DNA from: Arachis hypogaea
Lineage: Eukaryota > Streptophyta > Magnoliopsida > Fabales > Fabaceae
DNA length: 64,000 nucleotides
Direction: 5' to 3'
Assembly: GCF_003086295.3 (NCBI RefSeq)
Contig: NC_092053.1
Span: 84,629,671-84,693,670, forward strand
Position numbers and translations under genes: made by a program. The notes below the pieces were generated by a model that saw only the letters and a list, made by a program, of their open reading frames with translations, was not told the origin of the DNA and did not search any database. Below are positions 54,921 to 64,000 of the stretch, in pieces. Each line of letters begins with the position of its first letter. Position 1 is the stretch's first letter.

Positions 54921-56285
54921 GCTTAAGGAGATAAAATAAATGAGTCAGAAAATGTAAGACTCATGCAATGCAATTCAACCTATATATATATGAATGCAAT
55001 TATATGATTCTTATCCACTTGGTTAAAAATAAATAAGCTCTTCAAGACAAACATAAATCAAATTCCACTAATTCAATTTATACAGTAAGAACAGATAAAA
55101 AAGTAAGAGGACAGCTCATAAAAGCAGGGAACATAGAATTAAGCATTGAACCCTCACTGATGGTGTATATGCACTCTAATCTCTCAAGTGTATAGGGTAA
55201 TCACTCTACTTTTCTCTAATCATGCTTTCTAAACTTTGTTCTTCACCTAACCAATCAACAATATTTAAAGTACTAATGCAAACATCATGAGGTCTTTTAA
55301 AGGTTGTAATGGGGCCAAGGCAAAGGTGAGGGTATATATATGGCTAAGTGAGCTAAAATATGAATCTTTGACTTAACTTAAGCTCTTACCTAACTAGAAT
55401 CATGCCTAACTACCCATAATTTCCACTTTCACATTCCATACTCATGTATTAACTTTTTATCTTAATTTTCTTATAACATATGCATTGGAGCTTTACTTAA
55501 CTTAGAATTGGGGTAATTTTGTCTCCTTATTTATTTAAATATTTATTGAATATTTTTGGATTTTTTTAAATATAAATAACATATCAATGCACATGGATTT
55601 TTAATTTTTCTATTTTACATGAGTAGGTACCCAAATTCCCATTATTTTATCATGACACATACCCTCATTAACCCATGTTCCCACAATCTTCCCATACTCA
55701 ATTAACACATAATTTCTATCTTAAGCTAACCAAAGATTCAATTGGGGTATTTAATTATTTTTCCGCTTAAGGCTAGTAATGTGGTAAAATATAGAACAAA
55801 TGGGATTTAAAAGGCTCAAAGTGGCTAACAAAGGTAATTTAAAGGGTAGGCTTATTTGGGATAAGTGAGCTAAACAATTGATGGCCTCAATCATATGCAT
55901 GCATATAACACATTAAACATTGGACATATAGAATGGAACAAAATAAAGATTATAATCATAGGGAAAAAAATACACAAGAAAAATATTATGGTTAAATAGT
56001 GTAACCACGTAATTAGGCTTAAGTCTCATAGGTTGTGTGTTCTTAGCTTTTTAAACTGTGTCCCAATTACAACTTCAAACAAATTTAACACAAAAGTTTT
56101 GATTTAAATTAGTGAAATTTTTCAAAATTAGGGTCTTAAGAGAAACTTATTATTTTTCAACCAAATAGAACATGCATGCAACTAATTATTACTATGCAAT
56201 CTATCCTAAAGAAAAACTAACTAAGTATCCTATTTTATTGGTGTTTAGGAAAGAGAAATTACCTCCGGAAGTCAGGTACTGACCG
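54921..56285 (-). other. F 3' non-coding region
   Basis: AT-rich, no credible gene; parallels D 17737-19411. Confidence 0.6.
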
Positions 56286-56323
56286 ACCTCCCCACACTTA
56301 AAGCTTTGCACCGTCCTCGGTGC
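56286..56323 (-). promoter_or_regulatory. F internal PPT copy with AGGA-loop hairpin
   Basis: AAGTGTGGGGAGGT (56286-56299) preceded by perfect GCACCG-AGGA-CGGTGC (56308-56323). The hairpin also encodes the last residues of the extra ORF and the stop overlaps the PPT copy. Confidence 0.75.
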
Positions 56324-57535
56324 CATCTGTCAGGAACAAAGGGGGGCTGGTAGCAGCATCTCCACCATCGGGACCGTCATGGCTCCCTGTGCTGGTAAAT
56401 GAAGTGGAGTCCGGGGTGTCTGGGTCTTCATTAGGTGGGTGGTTACCAACAAGTAGCTCCTTGAGGTATGTAAATCTGCGCTTGTTACGGCGCTCTCTTT
56501 GCTTTTCTTTTTCGGTCAAGCCGGTCTAGCCTTCCAAGTATCTGATGGAGCAGTTGGTTTGTTGAAGGTGCTTGTGACGTGGAAGAAGAAGGGATATCTT
56601 TTGCTAGTTATGTGCTCTGGTTGATAGTGGCTGCTGGAGGCCTGATATACTTCCCATTAGGGACATATTGATCATCTCGTGGAATTATGGCCTTGGTGTC
56701 CCCAGCTCTATAGGAGACTCCGGATGCTGAGACTAGATCTGAAACCAAGGCGTGGAAAGGTAGGTTGCCCCCAATCTGTACGTGTCCCATAGCATGCCGA
56801 ATGTGTCTTGGTAAATTCAGGTGCTGGTTTGTAAGGATACACCAGAGTAAATTGAGTGCTTGGAAAGATGTAATGGGACATAATTTGTGCCCATACTCGA
56901 GCCTCCAAGGTAAGTGCGGAAGCCGATATGCCCTTAGGTCGGGAACGATGGTATCCGTAGATCCATATGCTGCTAGGTTGTGCGATAACTCTGAGAACGG
57001 CGTCCCAGTCAAATTGGTATGTCTGGCGCTTGAATGAGGCTTCTTGAAATGCATCTAATCCTTCTGGAGCAGGGGGAAGATCTAAAGCTTGTTGAATGGC
57101 CTCTTCAGTTATGGGGACTTACTTCTGACGGACATAGACAGACTGCATGGATGGCATGTGAAAATTGGAGTAGAATTCAACTACCCATGATAGATTAATC
57201 TGCCGTGGCTGTCTCTGTAGGAATCCCCATTGTGTTTGCTCGATGCGGGGCTCAACAATTTCAGCAATGTTGGTTGGGAGGATGAGAAGGTGCTCTTTGT
57301 TATAGTTCCTTGCTGCCAGGATGAGGAACATCTGCTCAAAGTAGCGATTAGTAAACCACGCAGTGTCCTTTGCTGGAAAGGCTTTTTCTTTTTCATCGAC
57401 CTTAATGATCCTCTTGATTTGTTTTGTTGAGGGTTTCACCGCTGTTGAAAATGGCTCTTCCACTAATGTTCTTTTTGTTCCTCTCCTTGCTGGTGGTTTG
57501 GAAGTAGCTTTCTCTTTACCTTTCTTGGTGGCCAT
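56298..57535 (-). pseudogene. F extra ORF, plant-transposon-protein type, frameshifted
   Basis: Starts MATKKGKEKATSKPPARRGTK, one base after a CTTTTTCAG acceptor-like site. Basic N-terminus, then FPAKDTAWFTNRYFEQMFLI, WGFLQRQPRQINLSWVVEFY, a stop at 57119, VPITEEAIQQALDLPP, frameshifts, ALNLLWCILTNQHLNLPRHI, GNLPFHALVSDL, and a tail RERRNKRRFTYLKELLVG ending DGTEDGAKL. The domain order equals that of D. It lies downstream of pol, the env-like position of Athila-type elements, but I see no signal peptide, transmembrane segment or other env hallmark. Confidence 0.77.
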
Positions 57536-57545
57536 CCTGAAAAAG
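57533..57545 (-). promoter_or_regulatory. Acceptor-like site before the F extra ORF
   Basis: Minus strand CCTTTTTCAGGATG, as in D at 40912-40930. Confidence 0.5.
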
Positions 57546-58993
57546 GAAAGAGAACGTAATATGTAAAGCTAAGGGTTCGAGCAAGGGAGCGAACATTAAA
57601 TGCGATAATCAATGCACGGTAAAGAAGGATGTCGTTAACACATGGTCTAGACTACATGTGAAAGGTTCATCAAAGGTAACATAGCAAGTGCATGTAGTGG
57701 CAATTAAATGCAAGATGTTTATTGGCATGCTGGCAAAGGCATGAGTAGCATAGATCAAGCATTCAATGTCCAAGTTAGATTACCAAGCCTTTCAAACTAA
57801 TAATCTGTTTGTATTGACAATTATATTTAATTAATAAAATATAAAAGGGGTTTTGTGAAAAACAGGCATTAGAGTAGTAGAATAGAATAATTAAAAATAA
57901 TGTGCAATGCCATATGGGCTTTTTCACAAACACATAGCATGCATGGTAAATATGTTATTGAAAGTAGGAATTTGAACATGCAAGCAACCCTTTAAGAAGT
58001 AATATTTAATTGTCAAACAATTCCACAATTACTCACAAGTAAAATATAGAAAATAATAACCCAAATAAATTTCTAACACCAATTAAAGGAATAAAGAGAA
58101 AAAGGAAGAAAAGGAAAATATAGGTAATAAAAGTGAAAAGAGAAAGAAAACATAAATAAAAATAATAAAGGAAAAATAAAAAGTAAAGAAAGAATGAAAA
58201 TAACCTTGATAATGGATGTGAAAAAGAAGGGAGGAGAAAGTAATAAGTGAGAAAGAGTAAAGAGGGAAGAAGGGAGAAGAAAGAAATAAGAAGGAAAAAG
58301 AAAAATTAGGATTTTGGGAAGAAAAGATATGATATTTGGCTGATTTGGATAAGCTGTGCACCGCATGTGACGCAGACGCATGGGTCATGCGGTCGGGTGG
58401 TATGTCATGTTTTTCAAGTGACGCGAACGCGTGGGTCACGCGGTCGCATGACTTGATTTGTGCGAGTGGCGTGAGAGCAGCCTCGCGTTCACGCGACTCT
58501 CTATTTCAAACTCATTTTGCCAAAATTTAGGGTGACGCGTATGAGTGAGTGACGCGATCGCGTGAATGGCCATATTTTGAGGACGACGTAGCCCGTGGGG
58601 CACGCGGTCGCGTGATATGGCTGGTGCATCTAGCATCATTCCAGCCCAGGTCCATCATGACTTGCTGTCATACATCTCTTTTACGTCAATTTTTTAGGGG
58701 CACGCGTTCGCATGGGTCAGCGACGCGGTCGTGTGGGCATGTTTGTGCCTAACGCACGCCTCCAGCCACGCTTTCGCGTGACTTTCTGTTCAATTCTCTT
58801 TTCTTCAGAACGCACATATGACGCGGACACGTCAGCGACGCTTACGCGTCGCATGCATTTTTTTTATATGCAATATGCAAATGCAAATGCAGGCTATATG
58901 CAAATATATGCAGAGATTATGAAAAGAGTCATTAACAAAAATTAAATAGAATAAAGTATAATAAAACTAAGACTGAAACGGAATGATCATACC
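57546..58993 (-). other. F spacer with CG-repeat array
   Basis: 58360-58860 holds GACGCGAACGCGTGGGTCA, CACGCGGTCGCGTG and similar short palindromes, like D 42340-42750. The A/T-rich stretch 58070-58320 has no gene. Confidence 0.65.
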
Positions 58994-59048
58994 ATGGTGG
59001 GTTGTCTCCCACCTAGCACTTTGCTTTTACGTCCTTAAGTTGGACGCT
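58994..59048 (-). promoter_or_regulatory. Conserved post-pol motif with ACAACCCACC (F)
   Basis: Minus strand GCGTCCAACTTAAGGACGTA, then AAAGCAAAGTGCTAGGTGGG and AGACAACCCACC. It begins a few bases after the integrase stop, which fixes the place of this block as post-pol. Confidence 0.72.
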
Positions 59049-59056
59049 CTTCAAAC

Positions 59057-60255
59057 TCATTCTGCTTCTGTTGGTGGGTCTTCAAAGAGGAAGACCTCTA
59101 GTTCCTTGTGATCCTTCGTCTTCTCACCATGATAAAGCTTTAGACGATGTCCATTGACCTTTAAAAATTTGGAGCTTGAAGGATGATGCAGGTGGAAAAC
59201 TCCGTATGGCTCTGCCTTTTCTACTCTGTATAGACCATCCCATCTTGATCTCAGTTTACCTGGCATAAGCCTCAGTCTGGAGTTATAAAGAAGAACTAAC
59301 TCCCCTGGTCTGAATTCTCTCCTTTTTATGTGCTTGTCATGGACATCCTTCATCTTTTCTTTGTATCTCCTGCAGTTGTCATATGCTTCTAGGCGAAGAT
59401 TCTCCAATTCTGCCAGTTGCAGCTTTCTTTCAGCACTAGATTCTTCATAGTTCATGTTGCACTCCCTCACAGCCTAGAAAGCCTTGTGTTCCACCTCTAC
59501 TGGAAGGTGGTAAGCCTTTCCATATACTAAGCGGAAGGGGCTCATCCCAATGGGTGTCTTGTACGCTGTTCTATATGCCTAGAGTGCATCTTGTAGCCTG
59601 GCACTCCAGTCTTTCCTGTGAGGATTTACTATCTTCTCCAAAATGTGTTTAATCTCTCTGTTAGAGACTACTGCTTGCCCATTGGTCTGGGGATGGTAAG
59701 CTATTGCTACTTTATGAACTATTCCATGCTTCTTCAGTAATCCTGTTAGTCTCCTGTTACAAAAGTGAGTGCCTTGATCGCTCACGCTTGCTCGTGGTGA
59801 TCCAAAGCGACAATTAATATGATTTCTAACAAAGAAAACAACAGTGTTAGCATCGTCAGTACGGATAGGAAGTGCTTCCACCATTTAGAAACATAATCTA
59901 CAACTAACAGTATATAAAAGTAACCATTAGAAGTTGGAAATGGACCCATGAAGTCAATGCCCCAAACATAAAAAATTTCATAGAAAAGCATAATCTATTG
60001 AGGTATTTCATCCCTCTTGGATGTATTACCAAACCTTTGGCAAGGGGAACAAGATTTACGAAATTCAGCAGTGTCTTTAAAAACAGTAGGCCACCAGAAT
60101 CCACAGTCTAAAATTTTTCTAGCTGTTCTTTGAGGGCCAAAATGTCCTCTACTTTCAGATGAGTGGCAGGTCTCTAAAATGGACTGGAATTATGATTAAG
60201 GCACACACCGTCTAATTACCTGGTCAGCACCACACCTCCATAAATATGGATCATC
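59057..60255 (-). pseudogene. F integrase region, Glu of DDE replaced by Val
   Basis: Integrase inserts the cDNA. Zinc-binding part: HSSESRGHFGPQRTARKIL ... CSPC. Core: [13 protein letters not shown] (first Asp near 59955), SDQGTHFCN (second Asp near 59779) and [14 protein letters not shown]. At the DDE spacing the catalytic Glu should stand where Val is (codon about 59669-59671); relatives read GQAEVSNREIK, to my knowledge. C-terminal module: RREFRPGELVLLYNSRLRLM, GKLRSRWDGLYRVEK, FLKVNGHRLKLY. Frameshifts near 59890 and 60000-60100, and TAG at 59579 and 59474 where Trp is expected. Inactive. Confidence 0.85.
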
Positions 60256-60895
60256 CTATATATAATATTTGGACTCGCTTTTCAGCTTGTCTCTTTGATG
60301 CTTAGTAAAATTTGGAGGGAAAGTGTGGCTAACTAGATAATTAGCTACAGGTGCATACCAAGGAACTACTTCAGATACTGCATGTAAGCTATCAAATGGG
60401 AAATAATCATTTATAGGAGTGGAGTTATCCTTAATGTGCTCAAGGCGACTCAAATGGTCTACCACTAAATTCTGGTTACCACTCCTATCCTTAATTTCTA
60501 AATCAAATTCTTGCAGCAGCAGTATCCAACGTATTAGCCTTGGTTTGGACTCCTTTTTAGCTAATAAATATTTTAAAGCTACATGGTCTGAGTACACTAC
60601 TACCTTAGTACCAAGTAAATAGGCTCGGAATTTATCCAGAGCAAAAACATAGCTAGAAGCTCTTTTTCAGTAGTAGTATAACTAGATTGAGCAGCATCTA
60701 AAGTCTTAGATGCATAAGCAATTACAAAAGGGTCCTTACCTTCGCGCTGAGCCAGCGCCGCTCCTACTGCATGGTTGGAAGCATCACACATAATTTCAAA
60801 TGGCTGGCTCCAGTCTGGTCCTCTCACAATTGGGGCTTGAGTCAGGGCGATCTTCAGCTTGTCAAACGCTTGCATACAATCCTCACTGAACTCGA
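60256..60895 (-). pseudogene. F RNase H region
   Basis: Degrades the RNA strand during reverse transcription. FEIMCDASNHAVGAALAQRE with the first Asp near 60785, then TTTEKELLA with its Glu. A frameshift near 60640 separates [20 protein letters not shown] and [21 protein letters not shown] residues, so the domain is in two frames. Confidence 0.85.
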
Positions 60896-60896
60896 A

Positions 60897-61850
60897 CTAT
60901 ATATCTTTCTGCAGCAATCTAGATAAAGGCAATGCTACCTTACTGAAGTCCTTAATGAACCTCCTGTAAAAACCTGCATGGCCAAGGAACGAACAGACTT
61001 CCCTCACGGAGGAGGGGTAAGGTAAACTAGAAATAACATCCACCTTTGCTGGATCTACAGAAATGCCAGTATTAGACGCAATATGTCCTAGTACAATTCC
61101 CTGTTTTACCATAAAGTGACATTTCTCAAAATTTAATACAAGGTTGGTACTAACACACCTGTCTAATACTCTAGATAAACTATCCAAGCAAAGGCTAAAT
61201 GAATCACCATATACGCTAAAATCATCCATAAAAGCCTCCATACAGTTCTCAATGAGATCAGAGAAAAGACTCATCATGCAACTTTAGAAAGTAGCTGGTG
61301 CATTGCAGAAGCCAAAGGACATTCTCTTATAAGCATACGTTTCAAAAGGACATGTAAAAGTAGTCTTTTCCTGATCTTCAGGAGCTATATGAATTTGAAA
61401 GTAGCCTGTATAACAATCTAAAAAGCAGTAATGAGATTTAACTGACAGGCAATCAAGCATCTAAGCAATGAATGGAAAGGGGTAATGATCCTTGCGAGTG
61501 GCTTGGTTGAGACGCCTATAGTCAATGCAAACTCTCCATGAATTCTGCACTCTAGTTGTCAGGAGCTCTCCATGCTCATTTCTTATTGTTGTGACTCCAG
61601 ATTTCTTGGGCACCACTTGTACTGGACTGACCCATTCACTGTCTGAGATGGGATAAATGATATCTGCTTCAAGTAGTCTGGTTACTTCTTTCTTGACAAC
61701 TTCTAAGATGGTAGGATTCAATCTTCTTTGAGGTTGACGGACAGGCTTTGCTCCATCTTCTAAGAATATTCTGTGCTCACAAACTTGAGGGCTGATGCCT
61801 ACTATATCCGCCAAGCTCCATCCAATTGCTTTCTTATGTTTTCTCAGCAC
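60897..61850 (-). pseudogene. F reverse transcriptase
   Basis: One frame with stops. N-terminal part: KPVRQPQRRLNP, VTRLLEADIIYPISDSEWVS, PVQVVPKKSG, RVCIDYRRLNQATRKDHYPF. After a TAG (61461): GYFQIHIAPEDQEKTTFTCP, AYKRMSFGFCNAPATF, then TAA, then EAFMDDFSVYGD, whose FMDD is the catalytic box (about 61220-61231). VLGHIASNTGISVDPAKV and LGHAGFYRRFIKDFSK follow. Stops sit where Gln is usual. The residues of the active site are kept, but the frame cannot be translated through. Confidence 0.9.
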
Positions 61851-62807
61851 ACTGAGTAGTTGCTCTTCTTGTTGAGGGGTGAGTTCCCGTGCAATGATAA
61901 CTGGGAACTTTTACTTATCCTCAAGGTAAGCATACTTGAGGTATGAAGGGAGGGGCTTTAATTCTAATTTCTGCTCATAGCTAGGCTCTAGATCATCCAG
62001 GGCTGGTGATAATGGTAAAGGATCTTCATTGTTTTCAAAAAGTGTCCCCACACTTGGACCTTGCTCCACGTGCTTCTCTTCCATTTCTTCTTGGTGAACT
62101 TCAGCTACAGTTTCATCAATGATGTCGCATTGGAAGATAGAATGATCTTCCAGAGGATGCTTCATAGCTTCATTTAAACTGAATTTCACTGTTCTGTCAT
62201 CTATCTCAAAGGAGTAAGTTCCTGAGAATGCATCCAGCTTGAACTTCGAAGTTTTCAGGAATGGTCCTCCAAGCAGGATTGATGATGGTCTTCCTGAGTC
62301 ATTAGGGGACATTTTCAGGATATAGAAATCAATAGAAAATGTGAGCCCCTTAATGCTCACTAATACATCCTCAGCAATTCCAACTACTGTAATAATGCTT
62401 TTATCTGCTAACACAAATCAAGCTACCAACCATTTTAAGGGAGGGAGCCTCAAAGTATCATATATATACAATGGCATTATATTAACACACGCTCCTAAAT
62501 CACACATATAGTCAGAAAATATCACACCTCCAATGGTACAGTTAACCATACATGGACCTGGATCACTACATTTTTCAGGTATACCTCCCATTAAAGCAGA
62601 TATAGAGCTACCTAAAGGAATAGTTTCTAATTCATTAATTTTATCTTTATGTATGCACAAATCCTTTAGAAACTTTGCATATTTAGGTACCTGTTGAATA
62701 ATATCAAAAAGGGGAACAGTTACCTCAAACTTTTTGAATATTTCTACCATTTTAGGGTCAAGTTCCATCTGCTTTCTGGGCTTCCTTGAAAGTTGTAGGA
62801 ATGGGAT
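61851..62807 (-). pseudogene. F protease and end of gag
   Basis: From the G junction: LDPKMVEIFKKFEVTVPLFD, QQVPKYAKFLKDLC, then MCDLGACVNIMPLYIYDTL (retropepsin Asp-Leu-Gly-Ala). A TGA at 62415-62417 (CGA expected) interrupts the frame, which goes on with ADKSIITVVGIAEDVLVSIK, ILLGGPFLKTSKFKLDAFSG and an acidic linker to the RT. A TAA near 61910 follows EDK. Sequence is of the Athila-type protease seen in gypsy elements. Confidence 0.85.
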
Positions 62808-62810
62808 AGG

Positions 62811-64000
62811 TGATAAACCCCGATTTTGTGGTTTATCTTGTGCTTAATTTGGGGGATTTTATCACCTTTTCTCACATTTATTCAATAAAATAGCATGGTT
62901 TTGTAATTCTCCCTTGATTTGTTCTTAAATGTGAAAACATGCTTTTTAGGCCCTAAAATTGGAGATTTTAATTCACTTTAATTCCATTCGATGCCTTGAT
63001 GTGTTTGTTGAGTAATTTTAGGTTCATAAGGCAAGTATTTGATGGATAAAGTGAGGAGAAAAGCATGCGAAATGGGAGAACTCATGAAGAAATGAAGGAA
63101 CCGTAAAGTTGTCAAGCCTGACCTCTTCGCACTCAATCGACCATAACCTGAGCTACATAGGTCCAAATGAGGCGGTTCTAGTTGCGTTGGAAAGCTAACA
63201 TCCGGGACTTCGAAATGATATAAAATTTGCCATATGTTGCTTCGCTTTCAGGTTTGCGCACGTGCCATGTACGCTTGCACGCCGATGGAGCTGCGTGGGT
63301 CCACTTTTTGCACTTCGTTGGGGGTGATTTCTAGCTCATTTTGGGCCCAATCCAACTCATTTCTGATGATATTGACCCCAAGAATTGAAGGGGGAATGAA
63401 CTAAGTAGCCATAGTTTAGTTGTCATCATATTTTAGGCTAGAATTCTAGAGAGAGAAGCTCTCCCTTCTCTCTAGAATTTAGGATAGTTTAGGTTTAATT
63501 TTTTAAATTCATCTTTCAATTCTTATTTTGATTTAGTTTCTCCTGTTAATTTCTTGTTATTACACCTTTATTTTTCTAGTTCTTGTTGTTAATTTCCCTA
63601 TTTTGCCATTTTTATGTTTATGAACCATTGTTGAATCTTGATTTCTTTGAATGCAATTTCATGTTTCTATATCTCTTTTATGTTACCTCCTTTGTTATTG
63701 TTGATTTCTTGTTGATGATAGTTATGGATCTTGTTAATTTTTGCATTTGGTGATGTTTACTTTTCTTGCACTCTAAGTGTTTGATGAAATATTTCTTCTA
63801 GTTTTTGAGTAGTTTTTTTGACTCTTGGCCTAGGCTAAGGGAATTGAGTGACCTTGAGTCATTGGGTCTCATTGGATTGGTAATTTGAGAACCCTTTGGT
63901 GATCAATTTGATACTCATTGACACCAACCCACTACTAATCTAATTAGTAGATAGGTTGGGACTTATGGGTTGATGTGATCAACCCTATTTAACGTACTTC
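62811..64000 (+). repeat. Element G, 5' part of an LTR running off the right edge
   Basis: Begins TGATAAACCCCGATTTTGTG, the start type of the D/F LTRs but on the plus strand and inserted in F gag. Orientation implies a left-hand LTR of a plus-strand element, or a solo LTR. It contains a hairpin CTAGAGAGAGAAG...CTTCTCTCTAG (63445-63477) and a TATA-like GATATAAAAT near 63218. No ORF worth calling. End and TSD are not visible. Confidence 0.7.

Larger units (their letters stand above)
53367..62810 (-). mobile_element. Element F, pol-bearing LTR retrotransposon, 5' end outside window
   Basis: Minus strand: protease, RT, RNase H, integrase (62807-59057), conserved motif, CG-repeat spacer, extra ORF 57535-56298, non-coding DNA, PPT, 3' LTR 53367-54881. 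G cuts it at 62811, so gag and 5' LTR are off to the right. It is the only element here with enzymatic domains; with its D-like LTR it may represent the helper type for D. Confidence 0.88.

Noticed and set aside
62811..64000. Host gene start at the right end
   Set aside because: TGATAAACCC start, inserted in F gag, and no ORF: an LTR is the better call.

Overview
The window is plant nuclear DNA made almost wholly of nested LTR retrotransposons, probably from peanut or a relative (Arachis). That identification rests on my recognition of the very abundant GGCGTTCAACGCC-type repeats and of LTRs starting TGATGAGCGG, TGATGCC and TGATAAACCC. No search was run. I see no host gene, no tRNA or rRNA gene and no CRISPR array.

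Layout. I name eight elements A1, A2, B, C, D, E, F and G, plus a solo LTR (S). E (minus strand, partial, 49976-53366) is the oldest host. D (minus) sits in E: its 5' LTR is 48517-49975, and its 3' LTR is broken into 17575-17698 and 7459-7918 and then runs off the left edge. Inside D lie A1 (plus, 1-7458, left end outside the window), C (minus, 7924-17569, TSD GTATT), B (plus, 20475-40509, TSD CCCTC) and S (43639-47469, TSD CATCA). A2 (minus, 21073-31955) sits inside B's 5' LTR. F (minus, 53367-62810) sits in E's gag. G (plus, LTR from 62811) sits in F. Paralogous sequences in the same window act as empty sites and confirm the C and A2 insertions.

Biology. All primer binding sites seen (C, A2, B, D) match the 3' end of tRNA-Asp. 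With the gag, retropepsin, RT, RNase H and integrase motifs and an extra ORF after pol, this suggests Athila-lineage Ty3/gypsy elements. Only F carries a pol region, and it is heavily mutated. A1, A2, B, C and E are gag-protease elements without RT or an integrase core. B, C and E keep a short tail that resembles an integrase C-terminus, as if pol had been deleted internally. D carries neither gag nor pol but one long unrecognised protein. A1, A2, D, E and F have an extra ORF of the 'putative plant transposon protein' type in the env-like position. All are probably mobilised in trans by F-like partners.

The most unusual signal is structural. At least four unrelated LTR types (A, B, C and S) carry tandem arrays of short hairpins, each with its own sequence, and the stems often change in a compensatory way. 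D and F carry a shorter-stemmed GC-rich version. In A, C, D and F a second conserved hairpin, with a purine loop AGGA, AGGG or GGGGAC, lies beside the polypurine-tract sequence, and in A, D and F it occurs again at an internal PPT-like copy. A third conserved motif containing GGCAACCCA or ACAACCCA follows gag-pro, pol or the D protein in all seven internal regions.
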